From: Eutreptiella sp. 'Long Island Sound 2002'
Lineage: Eukaryota > Euglenozoa > Euglenophyceae > Eutreptiales > Eutreptiaceae
Direction: 5' to 3'
Length of the DNA stretch: 64,000 nt
Assembly: GCA_964036045.1 (NCBI GenBank)
Contig: OZ038381.1
Span: forward strand, 112,022,922-112,086,921
This document shows positions 56,206 to 64,000 of this stretch, piece after piece; within the stretch, counting starts at the first letter, position 1, and every line of letters begins with the position of its first letter. The notes beneath the pieces were generated by a model. The model saw only the letters and a list, made by a program, of their open reading frames with translations, searched no databases and had not been told where the DNA came from. Made by a program: the position numbers and the translations under genes.

Positions 56206-57380
56206 ACCCGGTTCATTTTCTGTTTCGTGTTGAAGTTCCCATTCTGCCATCCGCAATAACCGGTAATTGGAGGTTATTTCAGGTTTCAAAGAGGTAATCG
56301 GCGGTATGCCCGTACTACCGGTCACCTGAACAACCGGTTGCAGACCTTACTAGACATTGTCTATGCTGAGTAGCTTTATTGTAAGCTATTTAGAAACTTT
56401 TTTGGTCGTATATTACCTATCTTTTTATTTCGTTCTGTCACCAGAGGGCAGCACGCGCAACGTCCGGAGGGGACATACCAGGTCTCCTATCACTGAAACA
56501 ACTTGGGCCTCGTACTTTGCCGGTAGGACTTCCTCTTTCGATAATGAACTGTGTTCTGCCGCCCTCTGACCAGTACATCATTTTTTGGGGATACCACCCT
56601 TTAGGAATCTTTGAGCAGAGCCAGATCCACTTGCTGGGTCTTGGGGTCCCTCATGAATAACTGGAAACGTGTAAACGGGATCCCCACAATACATTCCAGA
56701 TTCCCCAAGATAAGGTTCATCCCAATGCATACATCAAAGGCTGTCGTGTCTGTGACAATGCAAGTGTTCTTCAACCCAAAACCTTTCAAAACAGCATCAA
56801 GGTTCTTCTCCCCTTCACTGTGATTGTAATTCCCGTCTCCAATTTTGACAGCACAAGAATGTTTCTTTCTTCGATCAGTTCGAATCCTTAAAGCAGGTAG
56901 GTAGGTGCACTCGGTCGTGGAGAGGCGCCCCTTGGTTCCCCCTGGCGTCGCCCCTGTGACGAACAGGAAGAGGCTCCGCGCATGAAGAGGGGAGGCGGCT
57001 TACATCCCGCTAGACCTGACTGTTGGCCCCGAACAAAGCGGCCCCGGGCAACACCGGGAGGGCTGATCGCCGCCAGCGTGACGTGCTTGTCTCGCCAGGA
57101 GGGTGTGCCCCCGTGCTTGCGCACCTCCCCTCCTTTGAGCGGAACCCTAGAGGTTCACCGGACTTCCTGGCGTATCCCGTTCCCAGGGCATGCATGCACG
57201 TTCTTGGTACTAGGGTTCCGAGGCGCTTGGGTGTCGCACGCTCCGCCTCGAGTCCACAAGCAGCGCACGCCTTAGGATGCAGCCTTACCCCCGGTCTCTG
57301 GATCTCGTTTGGCCGGGTCACCTGCATGGCACGGGCTGCCTTAGTGCCCGGCTTGTGGGCACTGGGTTTCCTACTGTTGT
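56206..57380. other. Mostly non-coding interval with a retropepsin-like relic
   Basis: On the minus strand 56,601-56,900 reads KNLDAVLKGFGL, TDTTAFDVCIGMNLILGN and IVGIPFTRFQLFMRD, resembling the C-terminal half of a retroelement aspartic protease (the D-V-C-I-G-M-N-L pattern). It lacks an active-site D-T/S-G in view. The rest shows nothing recognisable. Confidence 0.35.
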
Positions 57381-60300
57381 GCGGCGTTTGTGTTTGGGTC
57401 CGGTTGGCGGTTGGGTGTGGGTTTTGTTAACCCCGCGGGTCCTGGCTGGGGTCTTTGGTGGGCGTGTTTGGGCACGGTTTGTGGTGTTGTCCCTCTAGTG
57501 TCGGCTCCTTGTGGTGTTCGTGGTTGGGGCTCGGTTTCGGCCTGCTTATGGGACGTGTGTGGTTGCGTGGGCGCCCCGCTTGCCGCCCGCTGTTTCCGGT
57601 TCCGGCGTGCGGTGTGGGTGTGTGTGCTGGGCCCGGGTCTCGGCTGTGCCCAGCCCTTCTTGGCTGGGTTGTCGGGGTGTGTTTTTTGCGCTTTTGTTTT
57701 TTTTTCTTTCTGGGTGTTCCTGTCCCGCGCCTTGTGGTCCCTGTCCCCCCCTCCCCTTTTTTTTGGGCTGGGCTGCTGGCTCTCTCTTTTTTTTTTTCCT
57801 CCTTGTTTCGGTGTCCCTTTTCCCGGTGGGCCGCTGTTCCTGGCTTGGTGTTGCCGGTTTTGGCTGGGTGGGTCCCCTTTGCCTCTTTGGGGGTCCTGTC
57901 TTCGGTGCCTTCTGGGGGGGGAATTTGGCCGCCTCTGGTGGTGTTGGCGGGCGGTTTGGCGGCTGTGGGCTGTTTTTGCGCCTTTTCCACCTCCCCCCTT
58001 TTTTTTTTTTTGCGGGGGGGGGGCTTGCCAGTTCCTCCCTCTGCCTTCCCTTGGCTGGTGCACGCACTGGCCTGCATTCAGTGTTGTCCTCCGGGCTGCT
58101 GTTGTCAGTTGCCTTCTGTTTGGCCGCGTTCCGGCCCCATGGGTCGGGTGGGCTATGTACACGGTGGGCTCGGTGCCCCTTCTTGCCGGGTTAGGTCCTG
58201 GCTCTGCCGGCTGGGCGGCTGCGCCAGGCGGCTGCTTGTGGTTCTGGGCTAGGGGGCTGGGGCTGTTCGTGTCCTTTCCCCTCTGCGGTGCCGGTTTTAA
58301 CCTTCTGGGTGGTCCGCCACCGTTGTTGCCAGGCGCGCTGTGGCCCCGTGGCCGGCCTGCGGTGCTGGTGTGTGGCGTGCTGGTGCGGCGCCTTCCAGGG
58401 TGTGCGGTGGCTGGCTTCGGTTAGTCCTTCGGGTTAGGGTCAGTTGTGTCGTGTTGTGCCGCTCTGTGCCGCGTCGCGTCGCGTCTTGCTGTGGCGCATT
58501 GCACTGTGGCGCGCTGTGGTGCGGTGTGCCGTGGTCTCGCGTGGTGCCGCGGTGGGTCAGTGGAGGTCAGCCTGGCCTGTGTCGTGGTGCGGAGTGCGGG
58601 CCGGAGTGTGGCTGGCTGGTGGCTGGGGGGTGCGGTTAGGTGTGGGTGTCTCGCTGGGTCCGTGCTGTGGGGGCTCCGGCGTGCCGCTCGGGCTGGTGGG
58701 TCGGGCAGGTCAACCGCGTGACGGTCCGTGGGGTTGCCCTCCCTGGGGGCCTTTGCCTTGGTCCCGTGTCCTCTGGGGGTTTCGGTCCCTAGTCCTGGTC
58801 GCTGTGGCCGTGCCTTCGTTCTCTTCCGGTGCCTTCGAGGTGGCCCTTGTGGCGGCCGGGGTCGTCGCCTGGCGGTGAGGATGTGGTGGTGCGCCGTGCG
58901 TCGGTGTTCCCTGCGCCTTCCTCTGTTGGTGTGGCCCGTTCTCCCCGTGTAGGTGTGCCCTCCATTCTCCGTGTGGTTTCCGGTGGCTGGTGGGTGTACG
59001 CTGGTGTGATCTGCACGGCGTCCGATGCTTGCTTCGGTGGTGTGTGTTGGGGGGTGCGCCCCCGGGTGTCGTGGGGTGTCTGGTGGAGGTGGGGCGGCGC
59101 TGGTTTCCCCGTCGTGGTATGCCCTTCCTGGGTGTGGGTCGTGGCGCCTGCCGTGGTGCCCTTTTCCTCCGTGCCTTGGTCCCCGCTCCCGCCCCTTCCT
59201 GGTTCTTGGGTGGTTTCCTGCCCCCATGTGGTGTCTCTTCCGGCGTCCTGTCCCTGTGAGTGCCTGCCCTCACTTGGGGCCCCTCCGTGCCCTCTTGCCT
59301 GAGTGCTCCTTGGTGTCCCTTGCCCTTCCCTTGCCCTTGTCCTCCCTCTTTCTGGTGTGGTGTTGGCGGGAGGGGCGGGGTGGGGAGCGGGCGCCGGCGG
59401 CCCAGGCCTTGGGGTGGGTGGTCTGGAGCCAGTGGCGGAGGGCTTGGGGGGTATAGGGGGGGCGGAGGCCCTGGACCGCATCGCGGAGGAGGGCCTCCCA
59501 TGCCGCTTGCGGCATGATGGCCTCCGGGGCGGCCTCTTTGGGGTTGGCGGGGGTGCGGGTGCGCACCTCCTCGAAAATATGCACCATGTGCACCCCTTCG
59601 TGCCTTCCTGCTCCCCCGGCCCATTTCACCCAGCGGCAGAGCTCCTGCAAAGCGGGGGGAGACCACCAGGCGAGGTGGGCGGGGGCCTGGAAGGGGGGAG
59701 GGGTCCGTGCCCGGGGTCCTGGAGCGGCGGGGGGAGGACGTGGACCTGCAGTGGTGGCGGGAGCGGCGGTGGCGGGGGCTGGGGGTGGAGGACGGGTACG
59801 GGCGGAGGGGGGAACGGGAGGGGGAGGTGGACATGGGGCGGCGGTGGCGCGCTTGGTGTCGTCCGGGGGAGTGGGAGTGGTGGTGGCGGGGGCTGGGGGT
59901 GGTGGATGGGTATGGGCGGCGGGGGGAACGGGAGCCCGGCGGGAAGTGTGGGGGGAGGGGGAGGTGGACGTGGGGCGGCGGTGGCGTGCCTGGCGGCGTC
60001 GGGGGGAGCGGGAGCGGTGGTGGCGGGGGCTGGGGGTGGGGGTCTTGTATGGCCGTTGGGGGGAGGGGGAGGTGGACATGGGGCGGCGGTGGCGCTCATG
60101 GTAGTGCCCGGGGGAGCGGGAGCGACGGGAGCGGGGTCTCGGGGGGTCGTGGTGGCACCTGGGGGAGCGGGAGCGGCGCGAGTGGGTGGTTGAGGCGCGG
60201 TGGCGGTGTGGGGAGTGTGGGCGCCGTGGGCGAGTGTGCCGTGTGGGGGGGGAGCGGGAGCGCCGCCGTTTGCGGGACCGGGCCTCGTCGCTCGAGTCGG

Positions 60301-61290
60301 GCCAGTCAGGAGGCGTCGGCGGGTCCTGGGGGGCTTCGCGTGGTGCCGCCTGGTACTGGGGGGGGGGGGGGGAGGTCCCCCGTCGTCCACGTAGGGGTGT
60401 GGTGGCGGCAGCGGCTGGTGGTATGGGTTGAGTGACTGTCCTTGGCGGGGTTGGGCCCGGGGGGCCCCTTCGGCGTGGACGTGGTGGCCGGGGGGACACG
60501 GATACGGTTCCTGGTACGGGGGGGGTGGCTGGTACGGGGGGGGTGGCCCCTGGCGGTAGGTGGGGTATGCGGGTGGAGCGCTCGGTGGCTGCCATCCCAT
60601 TCACTGGTGCTGTTCGTGCACGGGGGGTTGTGGCCCTGTGGGATAGGGCGGTGGGCAGTGGTAGTGGTGGGGGTGGTGTTGGTAGTGGTGGTGGTGGGGC
60701 CGCTGGTGGTGGTGGTGTGGGTAGTGGTGGGATTGGTGTTGCGGGTATGGCCCATGGATCCCTTGTGGGTATTCCGGTCCCCCTTTTGGGGGTCGGGGGT
60801 TGGGCATCGTGGGCAGTCCCCGGGGCTGCACTATGTGGTGGGCAGGGGGGGCGGGTTGGGGGTCGGGCTTGACGGTGACGGTGGTCGAGGGGTCCCACGT
60901 CCCTGGGTTGGTTTGGCCGGTGGTGGTGGTGGTTTGTGGGGGATGGATGACGGGGTGCTTGGTGACGGGGATGCGGACAAGGGCTTTGACGGGGTCGTGC
61001 TGGGTGGCCGCCTCTGCGGTGGTGGTGGGTGCCGGTGGGAGGAGGGCGTGGGTTGCAGTGGGTGGGGGGTCCTGGCTTGGGTGAGGGTTCCGGGTGGGGG
61101 TGGTGTCGGTTGGGTTTGTGTCGTTGCGTTTGTGGTGTTGTGTGTGCTCGCGTGGGCGCCAGCCTGGGTTTTGGGTCGGGTTTGGGGTTGGGTTCCGGTT
61201 CCAGGTTGAGGAGTACCTCTGTCCGGAGGTGTCAGGGTGCCGATGTCGGGTCGGGGGTCGTCCCGGTGCGTTGCCGGGCTGCCCGATAAA
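57381..61290 (+). repeat. G+T-rich (minus strand A+C-rich) low-complexity block
   Basis: About 3.9 kb in which the plus strand is overwhelmingly G and T (TGTGTTTGG, GGTGGTGG, GGGGGGAGGG words). The left part includes units similar to the 60-bp repeats at 63.0-63.5 kb. Both strands have long open frames, most with skewed, repetitive translations (Pro/Thr/His/Arg-rich on minus, Gly/Val/Trp-rich on plus). Confidence 0.65.
59270..60898 (-). CDS. Pro/Arg/Ser-rich hypothetical ORF
   Basis: 542 residues on the minus strand. The first ~390 are Pro/Thr/Ala-rich with an RS-like centre (RSRKRRRSRSP, RSRRSRSPGHYHERHR), as in SR-type proteins but probably composition-driven. Residues ~400-500 are of normal complexity (WWSPPALQELCRWVKWAGG, VHMVHIFEEVRTRTPANP, WEALLRDAVQGLRPPYTPQALRHWL), and a basic tail follows. 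I do not recognise the C-terminal domain; a Gag-like fragment is possible. The reading frame could be accidental in this skewed DNA. Confidence 0.25.
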   Translation of the reverse strand: MGPLDHRHRQARPPTRPPCPPHSAAPGTAHDAQPPTPKRGTGIPTRDPWAIPATPIPPLPTPPPPAAPPPPLPTPPPPLPLPTALSHRATTPRARTAPVNGMAATERSTRIPHLPPGATPPVPATPPVPGTVSVSPRPPRPRRRGPPGPTPPRTVTQPIPPAAAATTPLRGRRGTSPPPPQYQAAPREAPQDPPTPPDWPDSSDEARSRKRRRSRSPPTRHTRPRRPHSPHRHRASTTHSRRSRSPRCHHDPPRPRSRRSRSPGHYHERHRRPMSTSPSPQRPYKTPTPSPRHHRSRSPRRRQARHRRPTSTSPSPHTSRRAPVPPAAHTHPPPPAPATTTPTPPDDTKRATAAPCPPPPPVPPSARTRPPPPAPATAAPATTAGPRPPPAAPGPRARTPPPFQAPAHLAWWSPPALQELCRWVKWAGGAGRHEGVHMVHIFEEVRTRTPANPKEAAPEAIMPQAAWEALLRDAVQGLRPPYTPQALRHWLQTTHPKAWAAGARSPPRPSRQHHTRKREDKGKGRARDTKEHSGKRARRGPK

Positions 61291-61460
61291 TCCTTAAAGT
61301 AGGGACAGAGTCAGTCGCCCTAGTATGGAGTACCCTATGGTACATGGTGCCCTTCTGCCTGAAGGGTTAGTCAGAGGGTGAGTCCCTCACTTACTTCACA
61401 ACTAAGGTGTTCGACAATCCCGTCCACTTCATCAAACTGCAGCTCTCGCTTTGCCTTCTT

Positions 61461-62100
61461 GGACAGGAGCCAGGAGGCCCAGGACACCGCGCACGCAAAA
61501 CAACACACCGAGCGGGCGCACCGGTGAACAGGAGCCAAGAGGCCCAGGATACCGCAGAAGCAAAACAACACACGGAGCGGGCGCACCGGTGAAGAGGAGC
61601 CAAGTGGCCCAGGACGAGGCACACGCAACACAACACACCAAGCGGGCACACCGCTGAACAGGAGCCAGGAGGCCCAGGACACCGCACACGCAAAACAACA
61701 CACCGAGCGGGCGCACCGGTGAACAGGAGCCAGGAGGCCGAGGACACCGCACACGCAAAACAACACACCGAGCGGGCACACTGCTGAACAGGAGCCAGGA
61801 GGCCCAGGACACCGCACACGCAAAACAACACACCGAGCGGGCGCACCGGTGAACAGGGGCCAGGAGGCCCAGGACACCGCACACGCAAAACAACACACCG
61901 AGCAGGCACACCGGTGAACAGGAGCCAGGAGGACCAGGACACCGCACACGCAAAATATCACACCGAGCGGGCGCACCGGTGAACAGGAGCCAGGAGGCCA
62001 AGGGCACCGCACACGCAAAACATCACACCGAGGGGGCGCACCGGTGAACAGGAGCCAGGAGGCCCAGGACACTGCACACACGTACGGCGGCCGAGGGACA
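61461..62100. repeat. 65-bp tandem array
   Basis: About ten copies of a 65-bp unit with landmarks gaacaggagccaggaggccc, caggacaccgcacacgcaaa and gagcgggcgcaccggt; unit starts at 61,461, 61,526, 61,591 and 61,656 show the exact period. Minus-strand frames rotate through the three phases (195-bp super-period) and stay open, giving repeats such as VSWASWLLF; these are not taken as genes. Confidence 0.93.
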
Positions 62101-63000
62101 GGGAAGAACGAACAACCCATGGGTCGGACACACTGGGGCGACCCAGCCGACCCACCGGGCCAGTGGCAGGAGCGGTACTCCACGACCACTGGTCCGAGCC
62201 CGGCCAGGCTGCAACGGGGACCATGGCAAACGTCACCCGGAGCCATGAGAGCAACCGGTGACAGGCGAGCTGGTACACAGTCCAGGACGGGGTCGCCTGC
62301 AAAGCGGAGCGGCCCCGCAACTCAAGCCACAAGGGTGAGGCGGTCGTACCGTAGACAAGCGGGAGCAATACCCCTTGTGGTGAGAGATACTCCACACGGC
62401 TGGGCAGCCCGTGAGCTGCCGCCCAAAGGAGGGGGCATGTGGCCCTAGTAATGGACACATGTGGGGACACCCTCCCACCGGGGACACATGGACCGGGTGG
62501 CCGCGACAATGCCTTCCGAAGCACATGCGGGAGCGGCTCAAGAGGCACATGACATAGGGTAGTGGGAGGGACAGGACGTCCCCTGGGTAAGACCTTCTTC
62601 CTGCATTGTCAAAGGAGGCATACCGAGCTCCCGAAGATACCTACCTACCTACCTTTGCCTTCTTGGCTGCAGGCTCGGACACAAGCGGGGACTGAGGGCA
62701 GGCTGCAGGGGTGCGAGAGGCCGGCAGGGAGCTGGACAAATACCGCTGCCAGTTCCAGTGGGCGCCACCTGCCTGCGCCCCCTCTAACTGTGGCGCAAGT
62801 GCAGTGTGCTGCCGGCCCTGCCGGCCGAACGGGCCATCAGGGTGCAGCCGCAGGCAACCACAGCGGGCACGCTGCCGACGCTGGATGCAGCGCCCTGGTG
62901 CCCCGGGCACGTTCTTCACGAGCCGGCGCCGGGACGCAACTGGCGCCCGCCGCCCGCCCCCCCAAATATGTTGTCTTTGAGTCTCGTTTTCCCGGTAACC
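62101..63000. other. Interval without supported genes
   Basis: GC-rich sequence with ORFs of up to 150 codons on the plus strand, but no domains. A short CTAC reiteration is at about 62,640-62,655. Nothing else seen. Confidence 0.45.
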
Positions 63001-63019
63001 CCACCAATCCTGTCTGATG

Positions 63020-63520
63020 TCTAGGGTGTGTGTGTTGGGGTATGGGTTTTGGCTTCGCCTCGCCACTCCTTGCTGGGTTTCGTGGTGCGTGTGTTTGGGC
63101 TTGGGTTTTGCCCGCAGCCCGTCAATCCTGGCTGGGGTGTTGGGGTGTGTTTGTTTGTGCGCGCGCTCGGTCCATACCCAATGATTCCTGGCTGGGGTCT
63201 GTGGTGCTTGTGTTCGGGTACAGTTTTTGGCTTTAACCCGCCAATTGTGGCTGGCGTGTGTGGTGTCGATCTGGGTTTGGGCTTCACCCCGCCAATCCTG
63301 GCTGCGGTGTTGGGGTGTGTGTGTTTGTGTGCACGCTCCGCTTGCACCCCGCCAGTCCTGGCTGGGGTGTGCGGTGTGGCTGTGTGTGCTTGGGTTCGGC
63401 TTTCGGCTGCGCCCCGCCATTGCTGGCTTGGGTTCGTGGTGCGTGTGTCTGGGTTCGGGTTTTGGCTTTCACCCCGCCACTCCTGGCTGTGGTCTTGGGA
63501 TGTGTATGTTTGTGTTAGAC
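63020..63520. repeat. ~60-bp tandem array
   Basis: About eight diverged units of ~60 bp, each with a CCCGCCANTCCTGGCTGGGG-like core at roughly 63,062, 63,121, 63,182, 63,241, 63,291, 63,351, 63,415 and 63,475, followed by a GTGTGTTTGGGTT stretch. A similar core occurs at about 57,435-57,460. Confidence 0.8.
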
Positions 63521-64000
63521 ATTTGTGAGGCCGTGGATTACTTGTCAATCCGATCGTGCAAAACCCACTTGTAGTTTTACTCCTTGATATGCGAAGCCTT
63601 GTTTTCACACCGGATTTATGCCAACTACAAAATCACAGACCTCTACGTTGTCCACAGCAGGATCACAACATCAACACCACGAATAACCGTTCATTGTCAT
63701 TGTTGCATCGTGAAACAGGACCCTGAAATGTGACAGTGGAACGACCTTCAATACAGTTCATGATGAAATAATTATGCAATTTGATTGCTACAGTCGTGGA
63801 TCATCAGAGCGTACTGAATTGAAGCGTTGTTAATTTATCACACAGAAATTCGCATGCGACGATCTGAGGCGTGAGCGCTGTCGCGAATCCTATTCATCAC
63901 AGCCGATTCTAACCGCCTGCAGCCAAGCTGAGAGGCCGCGAATCACTGCCACTTACATCCCCCTCCCAAAACAGCACACGCCCGTGTGTTGTCTGACCCC
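63521..64000. other. Non-coding right end
   Basis: Moderate-GC unique sequence with no ORF of note and no recognisable RNA gene or repeat. Confidence 0.5.

Noticed and set aside
57371-58424. Opposing ORFs (263 aa minus, 344 aa plus) in the G+T-rich block
   Set aside because: Both are explained by nucleotide skew; translations are repetitive and without motifs.
62562-63017. 151-residue plus-strand ORF as a gene
   Set aside because: Frames on both strands are open here, the translation has no motif, and it runs into the 60-bp repeat.

Overview
This window looks like the transposon-filled, non-genic DNA of a GC-rich microbial eukaryote. The best guess is a dinoflagellate or related alveolate. 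That guess is an inference from the style of the retroelement Gag proteins (a CCHC knuckle followed by long Gly-Lys runs) and from the long low-complexity minisatellites. I find no convincing host housekeeping gene, no rRNA and no functional tRNA gene. Almost every recognisable protein belongs to a mobile element.

Layout, left to right. 1-6.2 kb: a Ty3/gypsy element (Gypsy1) entering from the left edge, with gag, protease, RT, RNase H, integrase and chromodomain. Its pol lies in a single frame interrupted by five stop codons. 6.2-10.9 kb: non-coding, with a tRNA-like relic. 10.9-15.4 kb: a decayed pogo/Tigger-like DNA transposon, a second copy of its 3' part, and between them a minus-strand ORF with an internal ~70-residue duplication. 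17.4-21.3 kb: a 54-bp-period minisatellite interrupted by a 435-bp TIR element. 21.3-24.4 kb: decayed coding sequence of unknown type. 24.4-25.9 kb: AT-rich DNA with strong palindromes. 25.9-32.8 kb: a minus-strand LINE (C2H2 finger, APE endonuclease, RT, RNase H, CCHC), 5'-truncated against a 209-bp satellite. 32.8-37.2 kb: the satellite, interrupted by a 1,008-bp TIR element made largely of CCTGTCGC repeats.

38.0-56.2 kb is a three-level nest. A second LINE copy is split by a 16.7-kb insertion flanked by a 5-bp CCAGG duplication. That insertion holds a second, broken chromodomain gypsy element (Gypsy2). Gypsy2 is itself split inside its integrase by a DIRS-type tyrosine-recombinase retrotransposon (47,466-52,439). 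The DIRS element has all its ORFs open, 320-bp inverted repeats identical by eye, and an internal complementary region, so it is the youngest and possibly active element here. 56.2-64 kb is non-coding or low complexity: a G+T-rich block, a 65-bp tandem array and a 60-bp tandem array.

The elements do not form a pathway. What the window shows is an insertion history: LINE first, then Gypsy2, then DIRS, and satellite first, then the TIR element. All repeat comparisons were made by eye.
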